A DNA stretch of 64,000 bases from contig JBEKLM010000011.1 of assembly GCA_050010195.1 (NCBI GenBank), forward strand, positions 34,753 through 98,752, written 5' to 3'. Below are positions 54,201 to 61,608 of the stretch, piece by piece. The translations under genes were made by a program, and so were the position numbers. The stretch comes from Palsa-1439 sp050010195 (GTDB lineage: Bacteria; Verrucomicrobiota; Verrucomicrobiia; Palsa-1439). Under the pieces are notes generated by a model that had not been told where the DNA came from, ran no database searches, and saw only the letters and a list, made by a program, of their open reading frames with translations. How positions within the stretch are numbered: position 1 is the stretch's first letter; each line of letters opens with the position of its first letter.

Positions 54201-54665
54201 CGTGCGGCTTTCCGTCGGGTGCTGGTAGACCCGCATCGTTACATGAAAAGCTTTCTCAATGTCCGTGACCGCACCTTTCACATCCAGGACCACGCGATTG
54301 GGATGCGTGCCGCTCACCGTCAACCCGTTGGCTTTCGCGAAAGCGATGAGGTCTTGATAATCCTCTTCTGTCGGACCGAACATCTCCGTAAATTGTTCCG
54401 GCGTCAGATAGTGACGGTATTGGGGGCTTGACGGGTCGTAGATCTGCTGCAGCAGGGTGGTGAGCTCTTCCGTGTTGCGCAACGGAAGCCCGACTGCCAA
54501 ATACAGATTCGTTAAACCAGAAAGCTCACCCACCGGTTGCAGATGCGATTCCGTAACGGCCATGGGGATGTGACCTTGTAACACTTGTCTTTCTGCGGCC
54601 CTGGTCGTTTGGGCAGGCGAGATGGCTGTGATCAGGATTAGAAATAATGCCGTTAGCGTTTTCAC
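51294..54665 (-). CDS. S53 (sedolisin/kumamolisin) peptidase with long C-terminal region
   Basis: Secreted serine-carboxyl peptidase of 1123 residues, normally acid-active. Signal peptide 1-23; pro-domain about 25-190 (QYRHYLTPEQFTEMFGP); catalytic domain about 205-565. The catalytic set is visible: Glu281 and Asp285 (NAEVALDIEMAIS), oxyanion Asp360 (NASGDSDAF) and Ser473 (VGTSCATPLWA). The Ca2+ site lies around HDITTGNN...GYDLCTGWGAPNG. The C-terminus carries a DUF11-like domain (566-685), a choice-of-anchor-D-like domain (690-785), an Ig-like domain (795-876), a PKD domain (905-980) and a final unnamed domain (983-1123), duplicated in the adjoining pseudogene. It probably shares a transcript with the small lipoprotein upstream. 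Confidence 0.92.
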   Translation of the reverse strand: MKTLTALFLILITAISPAQTTRAAERQVLQGHIPMAVTESHLQPVGELSGLTNLYLAVGLPLRNTEELTTLLQQIYDPSSPQYRHYLTPEQFTEMFGPTEEDYQDLIAFAKANGLTVSGTHPNRVVLDVKGAVTDIEKAFHVTMRVYQHPTESRTFYGPDVEPSLNLSAPVLHISGLDNYTLAHPRLHRSRRGQAQNATPKSGSGPDGSYMGKDFRAAYAPGVALTGSGQAVGLVEFDGYYANDITAYEATNGLSSVTLKNVLLDGFDGTPTTGPDSGNAEVALDIEMAISMAPGLSEVIVYEAGPTGTPDDVLSQMVSDNLAKQLSCSWGWGGGPDTTADQLFQQMAAQGQSFFNASGDSDAFVGDTSSEFPSDDPHITQVGGTTLTTTGPGGSYVSETVWNMGFVYSDRGFLGSSGGISTLYSIPSWQQGITMSSNQGSTTMRNVPDVAMVADNVSIVADNGQQETVVGTSCATPLWASFVALANQQAVANGQSTVGFINPAIYAIGQGANYSSDFHDITTGNNEWIASRNQFLAVTGYDLCTGWGAPNGSDLINALANPSGADLSVAMTGSPDPVVLDEDLTYTITVINNGPATATSVTVTDSLPATVTYVSTTSSQGTSSYVGGGVNCALGSLSANATATVQLVVIPTVTGVITSIVTVSADQSDPNPANNTATVTTTVLAPAQLGVSPANYDFGTLTTGTTALATFVVTNTGGVTLTGTATSGGEPFAVLSGNSFSVPGSGSANVVVSFTPPSPVDFTGNVVFSSNGGNVTNSLTGTGTTNAPSDTTPPTLIVLSPTDYQVFTNAAITVTGLASDASGINGVTVNGAAASVAGTNWSAAFTLNSGTNTITVIATDDSANMNTATQVVHAVLNAMIPTNLPPQITAGLSVTNALLQVGSTAVVLVGEPIMFSVSATDVDGDSLQYQWVFGDGDRTNSTIGTVEHVYTNECGPYSASVTVSDGQASTNSDLTVAVACQMRITKLQVNLDFAKTNSDSCTLEGMFELPADYSFAGKPATLDVGGAEVSFTLPSKGGSAHNGQSTFSERTFNEENGLWTVKATLKKGSWQDAWAGQGLVNATIPSPGVFVQLQVILLIDNEAFVADQLLNYTAKAGKSGTAR

Positions 54666-54722
54666 ATCAAATTTTGCCCTGTTGAGAACTACCCCAAGAT
54701 GGGCCCTCGGTTCCCCTGCAAG

Positions 54723-54899
54723 TTATTGAATTAGCGTGTTGCTATGTGGATCGACCCATCCGCTGTAGAAGATGTCGCGCTCGTCAGAATTCGTGGTCGC
54801 GCAACCTGCCAACAGGAGCGCGGAAGACATGAGTAAAAACAGAATACATGTTCGGTCAGTGAACACGGCCACGCTCTTTCCGTTTGACGATTGAACCAT
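54723..54899 (-). CDS. Small lipoprotein, 58 residues
   Basis: ATG at 54899, stop TAA at 54723-54725. Hydrophobic segment CILFLLMSSALLLAGC with a textbook lipobox (LAGC), so the mature part is only about 25 residues: CATTNSDERDIFYSGWVDPH and a short tail. The composition, lipobox and box-d spacing support it as a real gene despite its size. It lies 57 bases upstream of the S53 peptidase start on the same strand, with a CusR/CopR-type box 112 bases ahead. A role as an anchor or small partner for the exported peptidase is conceivable, but nothing in the sequence proves it. Confidence 0.7.
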   Translation of the reverse strand: MVQSSNGKSVAVFTDRTCILFLLMSSALLLAGCATTNSDERDIFYSGWVDPHSNTLIQ

Positions 54900-55011
54900 G
54901 TTGGTGCCCTCTACCGTTCAATGGACGCCATCAGTGTTAATCCGACGGTTCCCATTCGTGTTTCCTGCTTGTATTGAACACTCGCCCCATGACGGAATGG
55001 CGTGAGGAACG

Positions 55012-55027
55012 ATTACAAAAATGTCAT
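55012..55027 (-). promoter_or_regulatory. CusR/CopR-type box, copy d
   Basis: ATTACA-AAAA-TGTCAT, 112 bases upstream of the lipoprotein start at 54899, and thus probably also governing the S53 peptidase. Confidence 0.6.
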
Positions 55028-55090
55028 CGACCTGCGGGAGGACCGCTCGATCAAGGCCGGCAAGGAACACTCAATTGCGGGTGCTACTGT

Positions 55091-58000
55091 TCAGAAGTTG
55101 ATGCGCATACCGGCGTCCACGGCGTTCGCCTCGTAGCCACGCGACTGCATCACCGTTTGCATCGTGTAATGAAAGTAGGTGCTGACGGTTGGCTTCCACT
55201 GGATCGTGAACCCCAGGCTCATGATGATGCTATCGCTTCCCAGATCCGGGCCGTAGACGGTGAATACATCGCCGGCACCGCTGGCAAGGCGGGATTTAAG
55301 CGGGAGGCTGGTGTCCAAATACTCGTGCTGCCAGGCAAGATAGACTTCGGGCGTTACAAAGGTCAATGTAGGCTCTATATAATGGCGGCAATGCAGATCC
55401 GCACCGAGTTGTGTGTGTAACGAATCGGCACTCTGCGATTCGATGTGCAGCGGGGCCATCGATCCTGTTTCGTCGAACGCGTCGATACTCGCGGACATGT
55501 ACTGGACGACCAACTGCGGCCCGAAACTCCACTCGGCATGTTGCCAGTCGTAGCCGCCGCCCACGAGCGCGGTGTACTCGAGACCATCGGTGCTGCCGGT
55601 GGCGACGCCCCCCAGCCCCTCCCGGCGCGTCCCGTAGGTATTAATGCCTCCACCGAGCATTCCTTCCACATGCAGTCCCTCTCGGAACCATGCCGCATAG
55701 AGTTGAGCGAGGTAGCTATCCAGATCGATGTGTCCCTTGTCGGTCAAACTTACCTGCCCGCTGTCGTAGGCGACAGCTCCACCCACGACCAACTGACGGC
55801 TGATTTGGCGGTCGGCCCCGATCGTGAAATCACCGCTGGACAGATTGTAGCCCGCGGCGTTGGTGTTCCCTGGTACAACCGCGAAATCGCCGCCGCCCTC
55901 GACATATACGCTCCACGGATTATCCAAAGCGCGGCTCAAAATGTCGGTCGAAGACTGGCCCGGGGAGGCGTCGGTCGACGAGGGAACCGTCACACTGCCA
56001 TCGGCCACGGCACGGTTGGCCGCATCAATGTACAAATCACGGTAATCCGCGCGCAGTTCGTTCGCTCGTTGGAGGAACCTGCTGCCTTGTGAGTTCATAT
56101 TCGCGAATGCCATGGTAAACATCGCCGTCAGTTGTTCGGGTGAAATCTCATTGAACGCGACCGGCAAGCTGTTCGACGGATCGGAAAGATTGTCCAGGTA
56201 GTTAACCAGCGCCACCGCCGATGAGATGGTGGAGCTTGAAACAGCATTCAGGTCCTGCGCCACGGCACGCTGGTTCCGCGTCAGCGCATACGGCACAAAG
56301 GACAACTGCTCCCATTTCAACGTCACGTCGTCCGTGTCATAGATAAGCGTTGGTTTCAGCAAAGAACTGTAGGTGAAGTCATTGGTGAACGTGGAGAACG
56401 TTCCAGTCACGCCATTGCTGGCGGTGACCAACACAAATTGATCGTTGTGCTCCGGCACATAGCCATTGGCTTGCGCGACGCTAACCGTGCCAGCGAGACT
56501 TGCCGTGCCGGCGATATTAAGTTGGCCGTATGAATTCGTGCTGCCACTCGTTGTATTCGTGCCCGCAATCGTTATTTCCAAGGTGCCGTCCGCGCCCTGC
56601 GTGTAGCTGCCGCCCACATAGACCGTGGTCTCATTCAATTTCAACGTGCCGTCGATTAGATTCACGCCGCCATTGCCCAGGGCATGGCTGTCCTGAACGG
56701 CAAGCGTGCCGCCGTTTTCAACCCACGTGCCGCCGCTGTAGGTGTTCACATTGGTCACTGTCAACGTGCCGGTGCCGGCTTGGGTTAGGCTGCCGCTGCC
56801 GCTGATCTGATTGGTGACCAGAATGTCGTCGGAGTGGCTGAAGATCAGCACCGAGTTGTTGCTGATAGCACCGCTACCCAATGTGCCGAGGGTACCTCCG
56901 TTGCCCACTTGCAGGGTGCCCGAACTGATGATCGTGAGTCCGGTATACGAATTGTCGGCGACAAGCGTGAGTGTACCGGCACCCGCTTGGTTCAGACTGC
57001 CGCCGCCGCTGATCGTGTTACTGACCACGACGCTGTCGCTTCGATTGAAAACCAACGCGGAGTTGTTGCTGATGTCGCCGGTACCCAGTGTGCCGAGGGT
57101 CCCTCCATCGCCGACTTGCAGAGTGCCCGAACTGATGAGCGTGCGACCGCTATAGGTGTTTGTTCCCACGAGTGTCAGCGTGCCGGCGCCAGCCTGGGTC
57201 AGGCTCCCGGTGCCGCTGATTGTGTTACTGAGCACGATGCTATCGCTACGATCAAGAACCAATGCCGCATTGTCGCTAATGGTACCGCTGCCCAACGAGC
57301 CGCTCGTTCCACCATTGCCTACTTGCAGCGTGCCTGAACTGATGGTCGTACCACCACTATAGGTGTTGTTGCCTGTGAGCGTCAGTGTGCCGCTACCGGC
57401 TTGCGTCAGGCTACCGACACCGCTAATCGAATTGTCGACAACGACGCTATCGCTACGATCGAATCTCAGGGCGGCGTTATTGACTACGTCGCCGCTGCCC
57501 AACGAACCGCTGGTGCCGCCATTACCTACCTGGAGCGTGCCCAGGCTAATTGTTGTGCCGCCGCTGTAGGTGTTATTACCCGCGAGCGTCAGCGTGCCCA
57601 GACTGCCTTTGATCAATCCGCTGGTGCCCGTAATCTGGCTGTTCACAACGGCATCGACACCGTTCGCTACATTGATGGTCGGGTCGGCGCCTGTGAGGAT
57701 GATCGTGCCGGAAGAAGTGTCGGAATATGTGCCATTTGCGGCGATGCTGATGGTGTTCGCGGAGATGGTGCCAATGTTCAAGGCAAGAGTACCGGAGGTA
57801 CCCAGTGTGCCAACGGATATTTCCCCATTAACCGTGAGGGCTCCTGCGCTAATATTACCAACCGTGACACTTCCGCTGTTGATAAAAAGATCGCCCGCGG
57901 TCGCCGTGGTCGTCCCCTCGATGATGGCGTTTGCGATGTTGGTATTGGCAACGAAGGCTTCGTCGCTGGAGGAAGGCAGCGCCCCCAGTGACCAGTTGGC

Positions 58001-58165
58001 CGAGGTGAACCAGCTCCCGCTGGTCCCTATCCAATTATTCGTATCCGCCCAAACACAATCACTTCGGCTGGCGAGAACAATCACCACTGCGGCGACGCTG
58101 AGGATGGTCCGCACCAGATCACACCCACGAGTTCGCGTTGTTGGTCTGACAGGCTGCTGCATCAT
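55091..58165 (-). CDS. PATR-repeat autotransporter (type Va)
   Basis: Outer-membrane autotransporter of 1024 residues. An N-terminal signal (about 1-40) is followed by a passenger beginning NNWIGTSGSWFTSANWS. Then come autotransporter-associated beta-strand (PATR) repeats from about residue 181 to 500 with a 69-residue period (GSLTQAG-GTLTL...NTYSGGT-ISSGTLQVGNGGT). A linker precedes the C-terminal 12-strand barrel (about 745-1024: WSVYVEGGGDFAV...), which ends in GMRINF with the terminal Phe needed for BAM recognition. It should display the passenger on the cell surface; no enzymatic motif is seen. A symmetric CusR/CopR-type box is 103 bases upstream, and the histidine kinase gene lies just beyond. 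Confidence 0.92.
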   Translation of the reverse strand: MMQQPVRPTTRTRGCDLVRTILSVAAVVIVLASRSDCVWADTNNWIGTSGSWFTSANWSLGALPSSSDEAFVANTNIANAIIEGTTTATAGDLFINSGSVTVGNISAGALTVNGEISVGTLGTSGTLALNIGTISANTISIAANGTYSDTSSGTIILTGADPTINVANGVDAVVNSQITGTSGLIKGSLGTLTLAGNNTYSGGTTISLGTLQVGNGGTSGSLGSGDVVNNAALRFDRSDSVVVDNSISGVGSLTQAGSGTLTLTGNNTYSGGTTISSGTLQVGNGGTSGSLGSGTISDNAALVLDRSDSIVLSNTISGTGSLTQAGAGTLTLVGTNTYSGRTLISSGTLQVGDGGTLGTLGTGDISNNSALVFNRSDSVVVSNTISGGGSLNQAGAGTLTLVADNSYTGLTIISSGTLQVGNGGTLGTLGSGAISNNSVLIFSHSDDILVTNQISGSGSLTQAGTGTLTVTNVNTYSGGTWVENGGTLAVQDSHALGNGGVNLIDGTLKLNETTVYVGGSYTQGADGTLEITIAGTNTTSGSTNSYGQLNIAGTASLAGTVSVAQANGYVPEHNDQFVLVTASNGVTGTFSTFTNDFTYSSLLKPTLIYDTDDVTLKWEQLSFVPYALTRNQRAVAQDLNAVSSSTISSAVALVNYLDNLSDPSNSLPVAFNEISPEQLTAMFTMAFANMNSQGSRFLQRANELRADYRDLYIDAANRAVADGSVTVPSSTDASPGQSSTDILSRALDNPWSVYVEGGGDFAVVPGNTNAAGYNLSSGDFTIGADRQISRQLVVGGAVAYDSGQVSLTDKGHIDLDSYLAQLYAAWFREGLHVEGMLGGGINTYGTRREGLGGVATGSTDGLEYTALVGGGYDWQHAEWSFGPQLVVQYMSASIDAFDETGSMAPLHIESQSADSLHTQLGADLHCRHYIEPTLTFVTPEVYLAWQHEYLDTSLPLKSRLASGAGDVFTVYGPDLGSDSIIMSLGFTIQWKPTVSTYFHYTMQTVMQSRGYEANAVDAGMRINF
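56666..57625 (-). repeat. PATR tandem repeats, 207-bp period
   Basis: Four full units and a partial fifth, 69 codons each, inside the autotransporter passenger. Neighbouring units are similar in DNA as well as protein (for example repeated segments coding for GTLQVGNGGTSGSLGSG), so slippage or recombination could change copy number. Confidence 0.8.
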
Positions 58166-58450
58166 GACGCTTCTCCATTCACTTATTGTTTCTCCTGCTT
58201 GTGCCCACCCACACCACTCGTCTATGGTCTTTCTACCCGACTGTCATGAACAACGGATGCTGGACGGAATTACAGATCTGTAATGCAAGAAAGCGGGCGA
58301 TGATCTTGAGATCTCAGGCGACGACGGAGAGTGGCTAACCGAAGTCAGGCTGCCCACGAGCGATGCCGCGGGATAGCCTGTCCGTGGAACGACCAGGGTC
58401 GATTCACCGGTGGGGATCACGGAGCCAACCCATGCCGTGGATGGCAGTGC
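58166..58450. other. Region upstream of the autotransporter
   Basis: About 285 bases with box e (58269-58284) and no supported gene. Confidence 0.5.
58269..58284. promoter_or_regulatory. CusR/CopR-type box, copy e (perfect palindrome)
   Basis: ATTACAGATCTGTAAT is a perfect 16-bp palindrome, 103 bases upstream of the autotransporter start at 58165. Confidence 0.65.
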
Positions 58451-60052
58451 TCAGGGAGGACTGGTTACATCCTCTAGCGGGATCGTCAATGTGAACGAGA
58501 TCCATTCCTCGCGGGTGGGGCCGAACACCAGGTCGCCATGATGCGCCCGCGCGATCTCGCGCGCGATGCTCAAACCCAACCCGACGCCGCCAATTCGCCG
58601 GCTCCGGGATTTGTCGACGCGGTAGAACCGGTCAAAAATCCGCTCTTGATCTTCGGGGGGGATTGGTACGCCGGTATTGCTCAATGTGAACTGTGCGACG
58701 CGACCGTTGGTACACAGTTGGAAAACCACCCAACCGTGCTCGACATTGTATTTCACGGCATTGCTCGTCATATTGCGAATTACCTGGGCCAACAGGTCGG
58801 TGTCGGCCTTGACGTGGACGCCACTGGCGATCTGTTGTTCCACCAACAACTCTGGCCCGATTGCTTTCACGTCTTCGACGGCTGACTCGACGAGGGCAGT
58901 CAGGTCCACCGTCTCCCGTTGCAGGGTCAATTGGCCGGCATCGGCACGCGCAAGCAACAATAGTTTTTGGACGATGGCCTTGAGCCGTTGCGCTTCCTCG
59001 AGCAGGCCGCTGTAACGCTGTTGCTCGTCAGAACCCGGCACGGAGCATTGGACAGCTTCCTCCAGTTCACCCTGCAATACGGTCAGAGGCGTCTGCAATT
59101 CATGGGCGGCGTCGGCGCTGAAACGCACAGCTTGACCAAAGCTCCTCTCCAGCCGACAGAGCATCCCATTGATCACCTCCGAGAGCAGGACCAGATCAGG
59201 ATCAGCCGAGGTGAACGGAACACGTTTGTCGAGACCCCGCGCCGTAATCCCTGCCGCTGTGCGTGTAATGATCGCGATCGGTCCCAGCGCGCGCGCCGCC
59301 AGCAGCCAACCGCCAGCAGCCAGCGCGACCAAGCCGAGCGGCACGACGAGCAGAAACGCGTTACGGATCCGCGCGGCTTCGCGGTGGTATTCTGCCAGAT
59401 TCACGCCGATCACAACGGTCACCGAATCATTACCCAGAATCCCGACCCGCCAATCGCCGCCGGAAGTTTTGACGGTTCGGAAAACAGGTTTCTTGACGCG
59501 TGCCGCCCGTAGTCGGAGCATCCCTCTTAGCCCGTTGGGCGGCCACAGCATCATTCCTGGTGCATTCGACAATCCTGACTGATCCGGTGCAGGCGCCAGT
59601 GACATCCACGAACTGCCTAGCCATATGTCTTGCGGGGGACCGTTGCTGAAAAGGTCTTCTGGGTCGGGGAGTCGCGGTCCATCGTCGCCTTGCTGTACGG
59701 AGTCCGTCGGCTGTGATTTTTCAAATTCGAGGTTCGGAAGCCGCATATTAGCGATCTCGGGCGGGCACTGGGTCGGTTTGTAGAGGATGCGGTTCTCGGA
59801 ATCCCACACGCACGCGACAAGCTGGTTCGACAGGTTCTCGCCATGGACAATCTGCAGCGACTTGCCGAAGTCCCCCCAGAACATACGCGGCGACCGCCGC
59901 TGAAGTGGCAGGTTGCACAGAGCGGAAATCTCGCGATCAATGCGGTCCATCTGCACCCGGGAGATGACACCGAGGAAACAGATTCCAAAACCGACCAGAA
60001 TCGACCCCGAGATCACGAGCGACAACAGCGCGATTTTGAGACGAAGCCTCAT
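58451..60052 (-). CDS. CusS/CopS-like sensor histidine kinase
   Basis: Inner-membrane sensor of about 533 residues. It has TM1 (about 5-30), a periplasmic sensor region of about 190 residues, TM2 (LLVVPLGLVALAAGGWLLAA), a HAMP domain, and the HisKA H-box SADAAHELQTPLT (His about 317). The HATPase domain has N-box RNMTSNAVKYN, SNTGVPIPPEDQERIFDRFYRVD and G-box GGVGLGLSIAREIA. The SNTG in place of D-x-G-x-G and the FYRVD context are typical of heavy-metal-type CusS/CopS kinases, but the sensor domain lacks an obvious Met- or His-rich metal site. ATG 60052 overlaps the response-regulator stop (ATGA). It probably phosphorylates the regulator encoded just upstream. Confidence 0.9.
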   Translation of the reverse strand: MRLRLKIALLSLVISGSILVGFGICFLGVISRVQMDRIDREISALCNLPLQRRSPRMFWGDFGKSLQIVHGENLSNQLVACVWDSENRILYKPTQCPPEIANMRLPNLEFEKSQPTDSVQQGDDGPRLPDPEDLFSNGPPQDIWLGSSWMSLAPAPDQSGLSNAPGMMLWPPNGLRGMLRLRAARVKKPVFRTVKTSGGDWRVGILGNDSVTVVIGVNLAEYHREAARIRNAFLLVVPLGLVALAAGGWLLAARALGPIAIITRTAAGITARGLDKRVPFTSADPDLVLLSEVINGMLCRLERSFGQAVRFSADAAHELQTPLTVLQGELEEAVQCSVPGSDEQQRYSGLLEEAQRLKAIVQKLLLLARADAGQLTLQRETVDLTALVESAVEDVKAIGPELLVEQQIASGVHVKADTDLLAQVIRNMTSNAVKYNVEHGWVVFQLCTNGRVAQFTLSNTGVPIPPEDQERIFDRFYRVDKSRSRRIGGVGLGLSIAREIARAHHGDLVFGPTREEWISFTLTIPLEDVTSPP

Positions 60053-60732
60053 TTCCCTTGCTCCGGATGGCGAAAGCGATAGCCCACGCCGCGCACAGTT
60101 TCGATCCATGACGGTTCCGGCGACGCGTCAATTTTCGCGCGTAATCGCCGGATGTACACGTCCACGACGTTGGTTTGTGGGTCGAAATCATAACCCCACA
60201 CGTGTTCGAGGATCTGGGTGCGAGTGAACACACGTCCCGGGGAGCGCATCAGTAGTTCGAGCAGATTGAACTCTCGGGCGGTAAGGTCGACCCGTTCGTC
60301 GTCCCGCAGGACATTGCGGGTGATAAGATCCACGACCAATCCGTCGGCTGTCAATTGCGTCAATTGTTCACCCGACGCCCGACGAGCCACCGCCTGAATG
60401 CGAGCAACCAGCTCTTCCACATAGAACGGCTTCGGGAGGTAGTCGTCAGCCCCGAGGTTCAATCCCTCGACGCGCTCATTCAGTCCCGAACGCGCCGTCA
60501 ACAAGATAACGGGGACGATGCGTTTCTTCTCCCGCAACGCGCGCAATATACTCAGGCCATCTCGGCCTGGGAGCATGATATCGAGGATAATCACATCATA
60601 GATTTGCGAGATCGCGCGTGTGTAGCCTTCATCGCCGTCTGCGCACACCTCGACGACAAAGCCTTGTTCCTTCAGTCCCCTCTCGATGAAGGATGCAATT
60701 TTGCGATCATCCTCAACAACCAGTATCTTCAT
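60049..60732 (-). CDS. OmpR/CusR-family response regulator
   Basis: A 227-residue response regulator. The receiver domain has the acidic pair EDD (7-9), phospho-acceptor Asp51 (VIILDIMLPG), Thr79 and Lys101 (LPKPF). The winged-helix OmpR/PhoB-type DNA-binding domain follows (LTAREFNLLELLMRSPGRVFTR; ILEHVWGYDFDPQTNVVDVY; IETVRGVGYRF). The sequence is of the CusR/CopR/PcoR type. The ATG at 60732 starts MKILVVEDD; an in-frame start at 60780 is less likely. A box of the type repeated through this region lies 54 bases upstream, which suggests autoregulation and makes this protein the best candidate reader of all seven boxes. Confidence 0.93.
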   Translation of the reverse strand: MKILVVEDDRKIASFIERGLKEQGFVVEVCADGDEGYTRAISQIYDVIILDIMLPGRDGLSILRALREKKRIVPVILLTARSGLNERVEGLNLGADDYLPKPFYVEELVARIQAVARRASGEQLTQLTADGLVVDLITRNVLRDDERVDLTAREFNLLELLMRSPGRVFTRTQILEHVWGYDFDPQTNVVDVYIRRLRAKIDASPEPSWIETVRGVGYRFRHPEQGK

Positions 60733-60786
60733 GGCGTAACAGTTCCTACCATACACTTCGACCCTTCCGCTAACCAGCACAGCATG

Positions 60787-60802
60787 ATTACAATTCTGTC
60801 AT
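60787..60802 (-). promoter_or_regulatory. CusR/CopR-type box, copy f
   Basis: ATTACA-ATTC-TGTCAT, 54 bases upstream of the response-regulator start at 60732, suggesting autoregulation. Confidence 0.6.
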
Positions 60803-61159
60803 ATTCAAGGTCAAGTGGAGCATCGGTTAGCGCGTATGTGGTCGAATCGTCCGTCACTTTCCATGATGGCGTCCCGCGTTCCTGTGCGGATTGAACAACT
60901 TCTTGTGCGGGACAACTACGATGCTGCCCCCCGTAATGTCACCTGCATGCTCACTCGAAATCCACTACAGTCGCTTCGGGACGTAAGGATCAATCCCGCC
61001 ACTGAGTATACGGAGTATGATAATCAGGGATCGGTTTGCGCTCGTCTCAGGCGCGTAACACCCTATGGAGACGTGAAGGGAACCACCTATCGCGTTCGAC
61101 CGTCCAACAGGCGCGGCCGCAGGTTCGCGCGCCGCGCCATGTCCCGCTTGAACTCGAAC

Positions 61160-61175
61160 ATGACAAAACTGTAAT
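61160..61175 (+). promoter_or_regulatory. CusR/CopR-type box, copy g, opposite orientation
   Basis: ATGACA-AAAC-TGTAAT, the inverse orientation of copies b, c, d and f. This implies a rightward target starting about 100 bases on, near 61270, where no convincing gene is seen. The HTH gene at 61373 is the nearest rightward reading frame with recognisable features. Confidence 0.5.
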
Positions 61176-61372
61176 GAACCTGTGTTGTTTCGTGGAACGA
61201 GCGAAGTCTATACTCTTCACTATGCGTCAAAATGCTCCAGTATGGCATGCCTCCCTCCGTCGGGGATGGACAAACTCAGAACCCTAGTGCAACATCAACA
61301 ACAACCTCGGACTAACTCACTCCCTGGCTCGAAAAAGTGCGCTGTTCAGGGTTGTAACGCAGAAACAGGAGA

Positions 61373-61570
61373 TTGCCCTGCAGACAAACAATAGGGAAAT
61401 TGCGACTCGCGCTGACACGACAGGAAGCGGCGAGAGCCTTGGGCGTGACACCGATCACGGTTGACCGCTTGGTTGCTCGCGGACTACTGCGACCTTGCCG
61501 CGCATTGCGGCGACCGCTGTTTCCGCTCCCCGAGATCGAGCGTTTTCTGAAGGAAACCAGCGCTGAATGA
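61373..61570 (+). CDS. Excisionase-like helix-turn-helix protein
   Basis: A short basic HTH protein: LTRQEAARALGVTPITVDRL, VARGLLRPCRALRRPLFPLP and EIERFLKETSAE. The HTH plus wing, with an Arg-rich stretch and a closing E-I-x-R-F-L helix, is typical of MerR-like/excisionase (HTH_17) proteins. The start is uncertain: TTG at 61373 gives 65 residues, and an internal start is possible. It lies just inside the right end, tail to tail with the integrase gene, and probably acts as the recombination directionality factor. Confidence 0.65.
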   Translation: MPCRQTIGKLRLALTRQEAARALGVTPITVDRLVARGLLRPCRALRRPLFPLPEIERFLKETSAE

Positions 61571-61608
61571 CGCATCCTTGCCCGCACCGCTCGTTGGACT
61601 CACCCGCC

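Larger units (their letters stand above)
60733..61372. other. Intergenic region with two CusR/CopR-type boxes
   Basis: About 640 bases. It holds box f (60787-60802) and box g (61160-61175). Short reading frames here have no recognisable features, so I call no gene. Confidence 0.5.

Noticed and set aside
60815..61174. 119-codon frame between the response regulator and box g
   Set aside because: Arg-rich, featureless translation that runs into box g; no family resemblance.
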